A stretch of 64,000 nucleotides of DNA from Streptomyces broussonetiae (GTDB taxonomy: Bacteria > Actinomycetota > Actinomycetes > Streptomycetales > Streptomycetaceae): NCBI RefSeq assembly GCF_009796285.1, contig NZ_CP047020.1, positions 124,001 to 188,000 on the forward strand. The letters are read 5' to 3'. How positions within the stretch are numbered: the first letter of the stretch is position 1; each line of letters opens with the position of its first letter. The notes beneath the pieces were generated by a model. It did not search any database. It was not told the DNA's origin and worked only from the letters and a program-made list of their open reading frames with translations. This document shows, in pieces, positions 47,590 to 56,551 of this stretch. A program made the position numbers and the translations under genes.

Positions 47590-47898
47590 ATGCTGGCGGA
47601 CATGCAGCGTCCTGCGGTGTGGTTGGATCTTGGGCTCACGATCGCGCTTCTACCGGTGTCGGTCATGCTTGTCGTCTGGCTCGGGATGCATGTGATGTTC
47701 TCGGGTGATGACTTCGGATCCTCCGGCATTCGCACTGCTCAAGCCGGGCGGCGCGGGGCGTGGATCTGCGGTTGCGCAGCGGTCGTGGCGGGAGGTGGGT
47801 TGATGGGCCTGCGGTTGTGGATCGCTGGGTCCGTTAACCTGCTCGTTCTCGGTGCGGCGGCTGTTCTGTTTGCCGGCGTTGCTGCTCAGAATGGTTGA
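47590..47898 (+). CDS. Small hypothetical membrane protein
   Basis: A 102-aa protein with three hydrophobic segments (LGLTIALLPVSVMLVVWLGM, GAWICGCAAVVAGGGLMGLR, LLVLGAAAVLFAGVAA). The first ATG is used; the second Met (MQRPAVW) is equally possible. No family recognised. Confidence 0.6.
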   Translation: MLADMQRPAVWLDLGLTIALLPVSVMLVVWLGMHVMFSGDDFGSSGIRTAQAGRRGAWICGCAAVVAGGGLMGLRLWIAGSVNLLVLGAAAVLFAGVAAQNG

Positions 47899-48038
47899 TT
47901 ACAGCAGTCGCCGGTAGCAGATCAGAGGGGCACCGGCCGATCGGGTACAGCGCAGGGTCGGCTGCTGCTGTCCAACCCGGGGACCATCTCCCCAGGCCTG
48001 TGGGGATCGTGCGTGGGCCGTGTGGGGTACGGTCGCCA

Positions 48039-48345
48039 TGACGAGCTCGCGCCTGCCGCGTACGACCTGGGAGTACTGCCTGTCGGCTGCCGGAGAGCTG
48101 GCCGGGTGACGCCTGCCGCAGGGCGAGGAGCCGCAGTCGGCCGCCCGGGAGGCGGCGGTGCTCCTGGCGGCCGTGGTGCACGCGCTCGCGGCCGAAGCCG
48201 GAGTGAACGGCCCGCGGGTCGCCGCCCTGCCCCTGGCGGCTCCCGCCGAACAGACGCCTGCTCACCACGCTCCACGGCCACGCCCTGTCCGCGCTCCAGG
48301 CCTGCCCCGCCGACGAACTGGGCAGCGGCGAGCGCGAGAAGCTGC
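48039..48345 (+). pseudogene. Decayed hypothetical gene truncated by IS5-like element
   Basis: MTSSRLPRTTWEYCLSAAGE at 48039 stops early. Protein-like sequence resumes in other frames (EEPQSAAREAAVLLAAVVHA, then RLLTTLHGHALSALQACPAD), up to the CTAG where the IS5-like element starts. No function is assignable. Confidence 0.45.
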
Positions 48346-48356
48346 TAGGCCGTGTT

Positions 48357-48698
48357 TTAGGTAGCGCGGGTGGCCAGCCATTTGGTGAGGTCGCCCGCGA
48401 TCTGGCCGATGCTTGTCTCGACGGTGACGTCGTGCTCGCGGCGGCTGGTGTCACGCCGCACGATCTCGTAGCCGCCCGTCTCCAGGACGGCGACGGAGGC
48501 AAACCAGGCGGGATCGTCCTCGTCGGGCTGGATGACGACGAAGGTGTTGTCTGTGCCGTTCAGGTCGCTGACCAGCTCGAACAGGGCATCTTCGGACGGG
48601 TCGTCGACGTGGTCGCCGTTCTCGCTGTCCGCGCAGTAGTAATCAGCGGCCACCGGACCCCCCATGCGTGTGCTGCTCGAAGTGCTGGTGGCCAGCAT
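48357..48698 (-). CDS. Small acidic hypothetical protein inside the IS5-like element
   Basis: 113 aa, acidic: ADYYCADSENGDHVDDPSED, ALFELVSDLNGTDNTFVVIQ, ASVAVLETGGYEIVRRDTSR, HDVTVETSIGQIAGDLTKWL. The acidic, small, alpha/beta style is like immunity proteins of polymorphic toxins, but I cannot assign a family. Start may be the GTG/ATG reading MGGPVAADYY. Its TAA lies within the left inverted repeat of the element. Confidence 0.55.
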   Translation of the reverse strand: MLATSTSSSTRMGGPVAADYYCADSENGDHVDDPSEDALFELVSDLNGTDNTFVVIQPDEDDPAWFASVAVLETGGYEIVRRDTSRREHDVTVETSIGQIAGDLTKWLATRAT

Positions 48699-48725
48699 GG
48701 CACGGCCGCCTGGCCGCCCGACGGC

Positions 48726-49577
48726 TCACAACCACTGGTCGATCGCCGCGACGTGAACCGTCGCCTCGTACCGAACCGCGAGCTTGTCGAATAGGGTGGC
48801 CACTGCCCGATGCTGCTTGAGACGGCTGATCCCTCACTCGACCGCATGGCGCTCGCGATAGTCGATCTTGTCGAACTTCGGCGGTCGGCCATCTCGTGAA
48901 CCACGCTTCTTGCGGTTGCGGACTTGATCGGCCTTCTCCGGGATCGTGCATCCGATGCCGCGTCGGCGTAGGTAGGCGCGGTTCGCGCGGAAGCCGTAGG
49001 CCTTGTCCGGCCGGCACCGCGGCCGGCCAGGACCGGTCCAAGGCACCCGGATGACCTCCAGGACAGGCTGGAACTGCGGGCTGTCGTGCCGGTGCCCGGC
49101 GGTGACGAGCAGAGACAACGGCCTCTGACCCTGCTCGCAGGCCAGGTGGAGCTTCCTAGTGAACCCACCCCCTGACCGGCCCAGTCCGTGGTCGTCGGGC
49201 TCGACAGCGACACCACCAGGCGCCTCCTTCTGCCCCGCGCCGTCCCGGCGGGCACCGGCCGCATGCTGGTGAGCGCGGCAGATCGTGGAATCGACGTTGA
49301 CCTCCCACGTGATCAACCCAGCCTCATCGGCCAGCACCTGCAACAGCGTCAGCAGCCGGGCCCACACCCCCCTGCCGCTGCCATCGCCGGAACAACCCGT
49401 ACACGGTCTGCCAGGGCCCATACTCAGGCGGCAGGTCACGCCATGGAACACCCGTCCGCGCCCGCCAACGCACACCACCAGCCGTCGCCGCCCCGGCCAC
49501 CTGCGACTCACACCCACCGCAGGCAGCAAAGACTCCAGCACTGACCACTGCTCATCAGAAAGATCCCCACGCCCCAC
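48726..49577 (-). pseudogene. IS5-family transposase, degraded
   Basis: Begins GRGDLSDEQWSVLESLLPAV and retains VNVDSTICRAHQHAAGARR (first Asp), GFTRKLHLACEQGQRPLSLL, and KAYGFRANRAYLRRRGIGCT. The HTH/linker region (VPWRDLPPEYGPWQTVYGLF) is in another frame. A TGA at 48834-48836 cuts off the C-terminal GISRLKQHRAVATLFDKLAV. Frameshifts plus a nonsense codon mean no functional product. Confidence 0.82.
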
Positions 49578-49635
49578 ACGGTGAACATCACGGCGCGAGG
49601 CATGGAACGGAACCCGGACCTAAAACGCGGCCTAG

Positions 49636-49745
49636 TGCGCCGGCCAGCATCCGACGGGCACCCTCCCCGACGATGTCATCCAACAGCGAGGACCCGCCGC
49701 TCGTGGCATCAGCGTTGACTACGGCGAGCACGGACGTGCCTTCCC
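49636..49745 (-). pseudogene. IS256 (Mutator)-type transposase N-terminal remnant
   Basis: NADATSGGSSLLDDIVGEGA and RRMLAGAL resemble the start of IS256-type transposases (SLLDEIVREGARRML). It ends at the IS5-like element, which probably inserted into it. Assignment rests on about 35 residues. Confidence 0.45.
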
Positions 49746-50036
49746 GACCGACGCGGCAACGTCGGCCTTGCTCGGAGACCTGTCGATCAATCACCCGGGA
49801 ATGTACGTCCTCCCCGAGCCGATCCACAGATCTTGAGCATGGCTCCGGCCTGGTCTTGTTACGGCTTGGGCCTTGATCTGCGCGGACACATCGCGACGCC
49901 ACCGTCCAGGACACCGGCGCTGGTGCGCCTTGCTGCGCAGCTGCCCCGCGTCCGTCAATCGCATACGCGCCCGTAAGCAGTTGAACCCGGATAGAGTCCC
50001 CTCTGCACTTGCTCGATCTGAAAAGGGGGGGTCCCT

Positions 50037-50306
50037 TTGCGTGCTCGTCTTGCTGTCTCGGCCACGGCTGTCGCCCTGGCCGGCATCTTCTTCAGCGCAC
50101 CAGCCGCTTCTGCGGCGACGCTGCCGTCCACCAACACCGCCCACCACTGCACCCGCCACACCACCGGCCTGTGCGGCTGGACGCACCACCAAAAGCCCAA
50201 GGACAAGTACGAGACGGCGAAATGCGTCGACGCTTCCCTGTCCTACTCGCAGCACTCGCAGGGCACCTGCTCCCACCACCACGGCGTGAAGTACTGGTTC
50301 AAGTAG
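50037..50306 (+). CDS. Secreted DUF3761-like protein
   Basis: An 89-aa protein with a Sec signal peptide (MRARLAVSATAVALAGIFFS, then APAASA|ATL). The mature part ends AKCVDASLSYSQHSQGTCSH, followed by HHGVKYWFK, the C...S.SQH..GTCS.HGGV.xW pattern of DUF3761. TTG start with a GGGGGG tract upstream. The pattern is related to small metal-binding or nuclease-associated exported domains; function unproven. First gene of a run of exported proteins. Confidence 0.75.
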   Translation: MRARLAVSATAVALAGIFFSAPAASAATLPSTNTAHHCTRHTTGLCGWTHHQKPKDKYETAKCVDASLSYSQHSQGTCSHHHGVKYWFK

Positions 50307-50323
50307 ACCGACCCAGCACAGGT

Positions 50324-50346
50324 CGCCTGCGCACCGAGCGCAGGCG
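50324..50346. terminator. GC-rich hairpin between convergent genes
   Basis: CGCCTGCGC and GCGCAGGCG pair over 9 bp around a 5-nt loop, 18 bp after the DUF3761 stop and 47 bp before the stop of the convergent HNH-like gene. No U-tract, as is usual in Streptomyces. Confidence 0.6.
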
Positions 50347-50392
50347 GCCTGCTGCGTTTCGCCGTAAGCCGGCACGTCCCGACGGCTGAGGG

Positions 50393-50908
50393 TCAGCCGA
50401 TTCCGGTGACCTGCAGGGCCGTGGTCCAGTTGTTCTTGATGGCGCTGCGGGCGGAGGACAGGGTGATGGTGCCGGCGCAGACGGCGTTCTTCAGCTTCGT
50501 TTCCACTCCGTCTTTGGAGTGCGCGGTCTGGGAGCCGGCGTAGGGCTCGGGCCACAGGTTGCCGGCATCGCGCGGTGCGCCGCCCAGTTCGAGGGGGACG
50601 AGGTGGTCTTCCTCGTAGTCGGCCATGTTGGTGTCGGAGTAGCCGTAGTCGATGATGCCCTGGGCCTTGAGCGGGTTGGTGTAGGAGGTCGGGGGGCGGA
50701 CGGTGGCGGTCCAGCCGGACACGCAGATGGTGCTGTTGATGTTCGACTGGGTGACGTCAGGGTTGTAAGCCCCGGGTGTGCACGAGGAATCGGGCAGCGG
50801 CAGGAAGGCGTGGGAGCAGGTCGAAGCCTGGGCGGTGCCTGCCGAGGCGGTAATCAGGCCCGCGGCTCCCAGAGCCAGGACGCTGATGGTGGCGGTGAAG
50901 CGGCGCAT
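50393..50908 (-). CDS. Secreted HNH-like protein (DHxxPLELGG type), copy 1
   Basis: A 171-aa protein with a Sec signal peptide (MRRFTATISVLALGAAGLIT, ASAGTAQA|STC). The mature part has CTPGAYNPDVTQSNINSTIC and YEEDHLVPLELGGAPRDAGN with LWPEPYAGS. It ends VETKLKNAVCAGTITLSSAR, then AIKNNWTTAL. The DH...LELGG...NLWP core resembles an HNH-type nuclease fold; activity is inferred. Paralogue at 53.8-54.5 kb. The ATG at 50908 is chosen because the signal peptide starts there. Confidence 0.75.
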   Translation of the reverse strand: MRRFTATISVLALGAAGLITASAGTAQASTCSHAFLPLPDSSCTPGAYNPDVTQSNINSTICVSGWTATVRPPTSYTNPLKAQGIIDYGYSDTNMADYEEDHLVPLELGGAPRDAGNLWPEPYAGSQTAHSKDGVETKLKNAVCAGTITLSSARSAIKNNWTTALQVTGIG

Positions 50909-51126
50909 GTGGGGTTCTCCCGCAGAGTCGGCCCGGACAAGGAGAGGGACGGGCGGCTGACGGCATGACACCATCACCCGCTCTATGCGGGTAGAACCCG
51001 TGGAGTGAACACGAAGTGACCTGTGCGGCTGCTTCGAAGTACCCGCTGTTTTCCCGGGGTTGAGCGCCATTCAGGACAGTGGGGCACGGGCCGGCCGGTC
51101 GCCCCGCTCTCAGCCGGGTTCATTGA

Positions 51127-51187
51127 CAGCCTGGACAGCGTGCTGTCCAGGCTGCGGTGCGCCCCGCTGTATTGAGGGGCGGGGCGC
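51127..51187. terminator. Two strong hairpins downstream of the HNH gene
   Basis: CAGCCTGGACAG/CTGTCCAGGCTG (12 bp, loop CGTG, 51127-51154) and GCGCCCCGC/GCGGGGCGC (9 bp, 51159-51187) stand in tandem, 58 bp past the stop of the minus-strand HNH gene at 51245. Good candidate terminator. Confidence 0.7.
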
Positions 51188-51244
51188 GCTGCTGTCTGCT
51201 GGGTCCCGGGCGCCGGTGTGCGGCATTGGGCCGTCGCGGGGGCG

Positions 51245-51994
51245 TCAGTCGCAGGTGTTGAGCATCTCGACGAGTTTGTTCTTCTCAGGTGCTGTGATGC
51301 TCAGCCCGTACCCGTACTTCACGTCGGTCCAGGCCCGTGAGTACGTGCACCAGTAGTCCTTGTTCGGCGGCGCCCACTGATCCGGGCTCTGGTCGCCCTT
51401 GGACCGGTTCGAGCCGGCGGAGACGGCGATGAGCTGGGAGTGGTCGAGGTCGTTCGCGAACTTCTTGCGCTTGTCGGTACTCCAGGTGTCGGCACCGGAA
51501 CGCCAGGCGTTCGCCAATGGGACCATGTGGTCGATGTCGATCTTGGAGGCGGAGTCGAGTGTCTTGTCGTCATACGGGCTGTACCAGGTTCCGGCGACGG
51601 CCCGGCACATGGAGTCCTGCGTGACGCCCTTCCCGTCGCGGGCGAGGACGACTTCGCGGGTGTCGCATTCCCCGTACTGCTTGATCCAGTGGGGGAACTT
51701 GGCGCGGCTGTAGCCGGTCATCGAGTGGGGGGCCTCGATGACGAGTTCGTCGAGTTCCTTGCGGGCGACGTCGGAGCTGGGCGGCTCGGGAAGGTCACGC
51801 CGGACGACCTGGGCGGCCGCCGTGGTTGCGGCAGTGGCGGCGGCAGCGGGGACGGCGCTGACCGTGACCAGGAGGGACAGACACGCCACGGCGAGGCAGG
51901 CGGCGCGGCGCCGCACGGTTGAGGTGATCACGGAGGAATCAACTGGGCACGGGCCGCCGCGGTGCTGCTTCGTCCCCCGATCGCGGCGTGCCAC
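51245..51994 (-). CDS. Secreted HNH endonuclease family protein (DUF1524-like), copy 1
   Basis: A 249-aa exported protein. The signal segment is RRRAACLAVACLSLLVTVSA followed by VPAAAATA. Mature domain: MTGYSRAKFPHWIKQYGECD, TREVVLARDGKGV, KIDIDHMVPLANAWRSGADT (HNH-type DH motif), FANDLDHSQLIAVSAGSNRS, KGDQSPDQWAPPNKDYWCTY. This is the HNH-family domain related to the GmrSD C-terminal nuclease. The natural start may be the GTG reading VITSTVRRRA, 20 codons downstream. Predicted extracellular DNase. Confidence 0.87.
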   Translation of the reverse strand: MARRDRGTKQHRGGPCPVDSSVITSTVRRRAACLAVACLSLLVTVSAVPAAAATAATTAAAQVVRRDLPEPPSSDVARKELDELVIEAPHSMTGYSRAKFPHWIKQYGECDTREVVLARDGKGVTQDSMCRAVAGTWYSPYDDKTLDSASKIDIDHMVPLANAWRSGADTWSTDKRKKFANDLDHSQLIAVSAGSNRSKGDQSPDQWAPPNKDYWCTYSRAWTDVKYGYGLSITAPEKNKLVEMLNTCD

Positions 51995-52143
51995 TGCGGC
52001 GAGTTGACGCGGTGCGCGCTGCCCTGGTGCCCGTCCGTGTCCCGCGACCGGGTGACGTGGCGTGGATATGCCCGGGCTGGTCAGCCTCGGGTGGCTAGGC
52101 TGCCCGGCGAATATCCAGGTCGGTGAGAGGGACTGGACAGGCG

Positions 52144-52841
52144 ATGAGGCGTCGGCAGCAGTGGTGGGCCAGCCAGATCACTGCGACGGTACTGGTCACG
52201 GCAGCCGGGTGCACCAGTTCTCATCCCGGCGGGACACCGACATCGGCCGGCCGCGGTGCCGGCAGCGCTCACGCACAACAGCCAACGACCCTGCCCGGCC
52301 TGCCCACCGCCGAGGTCGCGCGCAAGGAACTGGCCGGCCTGACGGTCGCCGCCCAAGAGACCCTGACCGGCTACAGCCGCGCCGACTTCCCGCACTGGGC
52401 CGGGCAGGACGCCTACTGCTACACCCGGGAAAGAGTGCTCGAGCGCGACGGCACCGGCGTGCGGCGCGATGCCGAGTGCCAAGCAAGCTCGGACCGTTGG
52501 ACCAGCCCTACGAGGGCAAGGTCCTCACCTCTGCCACCCAGGCCGACATCGACCACACCGTGCTGCTGGCCAACGCCTGGCGCTCCGGCGCCAGCACATG
52601 GACACAGGAGCAGCGCACGAAGTTCGCCAACGACCTCACCCAGCCGAAGCTGCTCGCCGTCTCCACCGCTTCCAGCCGGTCCAAAGGCGACCAGTCACCC
52701 GACCAGTGGGTGCCACCCATGCACTCCTACTGGTGCGCCTACGCCCGTTCCTGGGTGTCGGTGAAGGCCACCTACCAGCTGACCGTGACCGCGGAAGAGA
52801 AGGACAAACTCACCGGGATGCTGGACACCTGCACCGCATGA
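52144..52841 (+). pseudogene. Lipoprotein HNH endonuclease (DUF1524-like), copy 2, frameshifted
   Basis: The N-terminus MRRRQQWWASQITATVLVTA continues AGCTSS (lipobox VTAAGC), then LTGYSRADFPHWAGQDAYCY and TRERVLERDGTGV. Near 52505 one C appears to be missing (TSP then a frame shift); in the other frame it resumes YEGKVLTSATQADIDHTVLL, ANAWRSGASTWTQEQRTKFA, SRSKGDQSPDQWVPPMHSYW, ending MLDTCTA. The active-site segment reads DHTVLL rather than DHMVPL. Pseudogene or sequencing error; two partial frames remain. Confidence 0.8.
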
Positions 52842-53159
52842 CCACCCGCCAACACGCTCGTACAGGCTGCCTCGACGAGCCGGACACCGGCCCGGTCGGC
52901 ACCGACGCCGACTACCACTGGCGCGACATCCCCGGCCCGCCGATCCTCCACGCCCAGGATTGGGGCTTGCTAGACGCCAGGCGGCCCGCAAACCGACCAC
53001 CGCTCCCACCGCCCCTCGACGACACCCGCAGCTCTCGGCTGGGCGAGCAGGGTGGAGAGAGGTGCGGAGGGGGGAGCCAGGATGAAGGAAATCCATGCGC
53101 CCACACCCACCACCCTCAAAAGCGCAAGACGCACCGTACCGAGCCCGGGCCGGGAGGCG

Positions 53160-53447
53160 ATGAACATCAGCGGGGCAGCAGGCACTGACCGGCACGTCGA
53201 CGCGGTCATGGCCGGGCCGGGAGGGGTGATGACCGACCAGGTCGGCGTCATCACCGGTGACCTGACTGTCCGCACCGTCCTCGGCGCTGACAGGCACACC
53301 GCGCACGTCACCGTCCAGTACACCGGCGCCGAGGAGTGGTACACCCTCACCGGCAGCCCCGCCCCCGTCCCGGACGAGGACCTCACCGCCTACCACCAGA
53401 ACCTGCTCGACCGCATCCGCGACGGCGGAGCCACCGAGGCCACCTGA
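53160..53447 (+). CDS. Small conserved hypothetical protein
   Basis: A 95-aa protein starting MNISGAAGTDRHVDAVMAGP; GGVMTDQVGVITGDLTVRTV, TAHVTVQYTGAEEWYTLTGS and LTAYHQNLLDRIRDGGATEA follow. It looks like an actinobacterial conserved beta-rich protein of unknown function. The GGGAGG upstream of the ATG at 53160 decides this start over a longer one. Confidence 0.7.
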   Translation: MNISGAAGTDRHVDAVMAGPGGVMTDQVGVITGDLTVRTVLGADRHTAHVTVQYTGAEEWYTLTGSPAPVPDEDLTAYHQNLLDRIRDGGATEAT

Positions 53448-53792
53448 CAGCCGCCGGGGGGCTGTTCCGGCCCCTGCGTTGCGGCACAGCCGCCCCCCGC
53501 AGTGCGCAGACGCCGACCAGCTCTACACCACCAAGGGACTGATCTCCATCCGAGTCGACGCGCTCCTCGAAGTCATCCTCAGGGCCCTCGCCGCCGAACC
53601 CGACCCGGCCCCACCGGGCCACGCGCCCAGCCTCCTTCGACGCTTCATCGACGCCCTCGCCTGCCGCCCGCCAAGCCCCTGACCCCCAGCGCGGGCCCCT
53701 CGACATGAAGGGCACCCCGGCAGCCTGCTGCCGCGGTCCTGCGCACCGTCGGCACCACCCCGTGGTGACCGCTCCCCGCCGCTCACATCAAC

Positions 53793-53818
53793 ACGGCCCG
53801 GCAGGCAGGCCGGGCCGT
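53793..53818. terminator. Hairpin at the end of the HNH-like lipoprotein gene
   Basis: ACGGCCCGGC and GCCGGGCCGT pair over 10 bp with a 6-nt loop, touching the stop codon of the minus-strand gene at 53818. Probable intrinsic terminator without U-tract. Confidence 0.65.
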
Positions 53819-54507
53819 CAGGCGGCCGCCAGGCCGAGCCTGCTCAATGCGGTGGTCCAGTCCGTGGCGATGGCCTGCTGCGCGGCCTTGAGCGTGACCT
53901 TGCCGGAGCAGACCGCGGTGTGCAGCTTCGTCTCCACCGGGTCCTTCTTGTTGTTGATCCCGCCGCCCGGCCTGTGGCCCGGGTCGGCCGGCTCCACCCA
54001 CAGGTTGCGGGCATCGTTCGGGTCACCGCCGAGCTGAAGGCTGATGTCGTGGTCGTACTCGGCATCCCCAAGACTGCCGGTGTAACCGTAGGAGGCGGCG
54101 TTCAGCTTCTTCTCCTTGCCGGTGACCGCCACCGGCGGCCGGATGTCCTTGGTGTAGCCGCCCTTGCGGCAGATCGTCTGTGCCAGATTCGCCTGCGTCA
54201 CCGCCGGCGACGTCGCACCCGGCGTGCACTTGAGATCCGGCAGCGGCTCACCCTTCTCATGCCGGTAGTGACAGCTGCCCGCGGGCGGCTGCTGCTGCAC
54301 CGTGTACGTCGACTGCGGCCCCGCACCCACCGGGATCTCCCCCACCGAACCCGCGGCCGGCGCCGAACCCGACGGCCCCGCAGCCGACGCCCCGTTCTCT
54401 CCCCCCCCAGCACCCCTGCCAGAGTGCGTGGTGGACGACGAACACCCCGCCAGCACAAGACACGACAGCACCACCAGCGGGACGGCGCGACGATGCAACG
54501 AACTCAT
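53818..54507 (-). CDS. HNH-like lipoprotein (DHxxLQLGG type), copy 2
   Basis: A 229-aa lipoprotein: MSSLHRRAVPLVVLSCLVLA then GCSSS (lipobox VLAGC). A Gly/Ser-rich linker precedes a domain homologous to the secreted protein at 50.4 kb: CTPGATSPAVTQANLAQTIC, AEYDHDISLQLGGDPNDARN, LWVEPADPG, KDPVETKLHTAVCSGKVTLK, AIATDWTTALSRLG. The DH...LQLGG...NLW core suggests an HNH-type fold; the Leu-Gln change relative to copy 1 is notable. Anchored to the outer face of the membrane. Confidence 0.78.
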   Translation of the reverse strand: MSSLHRRAVPLVVLSCLVLAGCSSSTTHSGRGAGGGENGASAAGPSGSAPAAGSVGEIPVGAGPQSTYTVQQQPPAGSCHYRHEKGEPLPDLKCTPGATSPAVTQANLAQTICRKGGYTKDIRPPVAVTGKEKKLNAASYGYTGSLGDAEYDHDISLQLGGDPNDARNLWVEPADPGHRPGGGINNKKDPVETKLHTAVCSGKVTLKAAQQAIATDWTTALSRLGLAAA

Positions 54508-54910
54508 GACGACCCCTCACGGACGAGCAGCAGCTGAGCGAATGCTCCCCCACCCCCGCACCCGGCTACTACCCGGGGGCACAGGCGCACAGGCGCACAC
54601 CCCCTCACACTGTCGGGTCCGGCAACCGCCGGAGCACGTCACAGCTGCTCAAAACCGTCAAGGACATCCGGTGCAATGCACCCGACCACGGCAGCCACGC
54701 AAGTCCGGCAGGCAGGAGGGATCGCTTGGCCCGGCCCCGGCCCAGTGTTGAGTGTCGCTCAAGATGAGCACTGGCTTGCTACTCAAGATGAGCATGTCCG
54801 GGGGTAAGGAAGGTCTTCCGACGGGTCTCGGCTGGCCTTGTTGATCTTCATCGTGTCACTGGGATGCTTGGGGTGCCGATCTCTCCGTCGAGGTTTGGCA
54901 TGATGCCCAG
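54508..54910. other. Intergenic region with a transposon-end-like direct repeat
   Basis: About 400 bp with no supported gene. CTCAAGATGAGCA occurs twice, at 54758-54770 and 54782-54794, following AGTGTCG. This looks like the multiple terminal repeats of an IS21- or IS481-type end, a likely scar of a lost element. Confidence 0.45.
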
Positions 54911-55504
54911 ATGATCGTTCCGATACCTGCTGTTGTGCCCCCAGGCCGGATGAGCCGGACCGACCAGCCTGTATTCGGCCTGGCCAATGGCTTTGAGCTG
55001 CGCCCCTGGCGCCCTGATGACGCCAAGGTCCTCGCGGACTCTTGCCAGGATCCGGACGTGCAGCAGTGGAATCGGCCGGGACATCTGTCGCTGGATGACG
55101 CGGGCGAGCGGATCACTCGATGGGAGAAGCGCTGGCGGACCGAGGAGGCGGCGGTCTGGGCGATCTCCGAGCCCGGGGGCGGTAGTCCGGTCGGCCTGAT
55201 CGGTCTTGGAGACTTCGATCTTTGCGGCGGTAGTGCCGAATTCCTGTACTGGCTCCTTCCCGCTGGCCGTGGCCGCGGGGTCATGCTCGAAGCGGTCGTC
55301 CGCGTCAGTCGTTGGGCCCTGGACGACCTGGGTCTGCATCGCCTCCGGATCACCCACTCCGTCGCCAACGCCGCCTCCTGCCGGGTGGCACAGAAGGCGG
55401 GGTTCGCCCTCGAAGGCACCATGCGAAGCGCCCTGCTGCACTCGGACGGCTGGCATGACGAGCATCTGCATGCACGTGTCCAAGGTGACGCCTGGCCGGG
55501 GTGA
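54911..55504 (+). CDS. GNAT-family N-acetyltransferase (RimJ/RimL-like)
   Basis: A 197-aa acetyltransferase: GFELRPWRPDDAKVLADSCQ, DPDVQQWNRPGHLSLDDAGE, AVWAISEPGGGSPVGLIGLG, LYWLLPAGRGRGVMLEAVVR (acetyl-CoA loop), LGLHRLRITHSVANAASCRV, and AQKAGFALEGTMRSALLHSD. This is the usual RimJ/RimL arrangement. The ATG at 54911 or the later MSRTDQPVF could be the start. Substrate unknown (protein N-termini, antibiotics or small amines are typical). Confidence 0.9.
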   Translation: MIVPIPAVVPPGRMSRTDQPVFGLANGFELRPWRPDDAKVLADSCQDPDVQQWNRPGHLSLDDAGERITRWEKRWRTEEAAVWAISEPGGGSPVGLIGLGDFDLCGGSAEFLYWLLPAGRGRGVMLEAVVRVSRWALDDLGLHRLRITHSVANAASCRVAQKAGFALEGTMRSALLHSDGWHDEHLHARVQGDAWPG

Positions 55505-55899
55505 GGTCACCCGGCCATTCGGCGGCGGCCCTGGCGCCGGTCTCGCCGACGACGGACTTGTTATCAGCGTAGGCGGACAGCAGGGCCTGGACAGCCAGGC
55601 TGTTGACCGGCGGAGACAACCGCGGGAAGCGTCGTGGACGAGGGTCATCGCGTCGTCGGAGCAGAGGGAGTCGCTGCGTCCGGCGGGCACGAGGTGATAG
55701 GTGGGCTAGAAGGGGGCCTAGCTGGACACGGGCGGCATGTCGCAGCGGTTCGCGATGCGCTGGTCCAAGGCGGCGAGCATGGCTAGCGCCGCATCAGAGA
55801 GCGTTCGCCCTGACGGCCAGCTCACGCATACGTTCATCGGCAGCGTGCTTGTTCCGCCAGACGGCGCGCCACATCACGACAGGACAAACGTCTCGGACT
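55505..55899. other. Region with gene debris
   Basis: About 395 bp without an intact gene. On the minus strand, DERMRELAVRANAL and, in another frame, AALAMLAALDQRIANRCDMP look like a frameshifted end of a small protein (about 55725-55866). Not assignable. Confidence 0.35.
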
Positions 55900-56169
55900 T
55901 CAGGCGTCCACCCGCTGCTCCAAGCGGACGGTCACAGTGTCCCCTTCCTCCTTTCCGATCGCCTTGCGCACTTCCGCCTTCACGGGCAGCTTGTGCGTGC
56001 CGTCCCCCATGGCCATGAGCGAACTTTGGAACGGATGACCGTCTATCGTGCCCCGGACCTTCACCAGGCCACGAGTGCCGAAGAACTCGGCCGACTCGGG
56101 CCACACGACGTAGGTCCAGCCGCCCTTGTTCGGGCTCTTCTGCAGGATCGCAGTGAACTGCTTGTCCAT
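55900..56169 (-). CDS. DUF1905 domain-containing protein
   Basis: An 89-aa protein: [89 protein letters not shown]. This is a complete DUF1905 beta-barrel domain. Start ATG at 56169; a longer frame upstream overlaps the VOC gene and is not needed. It follows that gene closely on the same strand, probably one transcript. Function unknown. Confidence 0.85.
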   Translation of the reverse strand: MDKQFTAILQKSPNKGGWTYVVWPESAEFFGTRGLVKVRGTIDGHPFQSSLMAMGDGTHKLPVKAEVRKAIGKEEGDTVTVRLEQRVDA

Positions 56170-56185
56170 CACGGATACCGCCTGT

Positions 56186-56551
56186 TCAGGAACTTTCGAT
56201 GAGGATGAGGCTGTTGCCGTCCGGGTCACGCACAGCGAACATCGGCGGCACTGCGGGCCCCATCCGCACGACCTCCGCATCCGCATCGACGCCGCGTGCA
56301 CGCAGGTACGCGTGATCGGCGTCGGCATCCCGGGTCGTAAGACGGATACCGGTCGGAACTCCTTCGGGAACGAGCGCGACAGTCGTCATCGCCCCGGGCG
56401 GCGCGACCTCGATCCAGCGCCCGTCACCGAAGGGCACGTCCCGACGCAACTCGAAACCGAGCTCACAGACGTAGAAATCGATTGCCTTCTGCTGATCGGT
56501 GACACGGATCCCGATCGTGGCCACCTGTGTGATGCGGGTGGACTTGCTCAT
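56186..56551 (-). CDS. VOC family protein
   Basis: A 121-aa protein: [40 protein letters not shown] (typical V.D...A..FY...LGF), [40 protein letters not shown], and [20 protein letters not shown] (FxxRDPDGNxxxL). Complete VOC fold. Sixteen bp upstream of the DUF1905 gene on the same strand, suggesting a two-gene operon. Substrate unknown. Confidence 0.92.
   Translation of the reverse strand: MSKSTRITQVATIGIRVTDQQKAIDFYVCELGFELRRDVPFGDGRWIEVAPPGAMTTVALVPEGVPTGIRLTTRDADADHAYLRARGVDADAEVVRMGPAVPPMFAVRDPDGNSLILIESS

Larger units (their letters stand above)
48345..49635 (-). mobile_element. IS5-like element with passenger ORF
   Basis: The ends CTAGGCCGTGTTTTAGGT (48345-48362) and ACCTAAAACGCGGCCTAG (49618-49635) are inverted with one mismatch. 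They enclose a broken IS5-type transposase gene and, on the left, a 113-codon ORF on the same strand whose stop lies in the left inverted repeat. Size 1291 bp. Confidence 0.7.

Noticed and set aside
51245..51994. A GmrSD-type restriction enzyme
   Set aside because: Only the HNH/DUF1524-like domain is present, without the DUF262 part, and the protein has a signal peptide.
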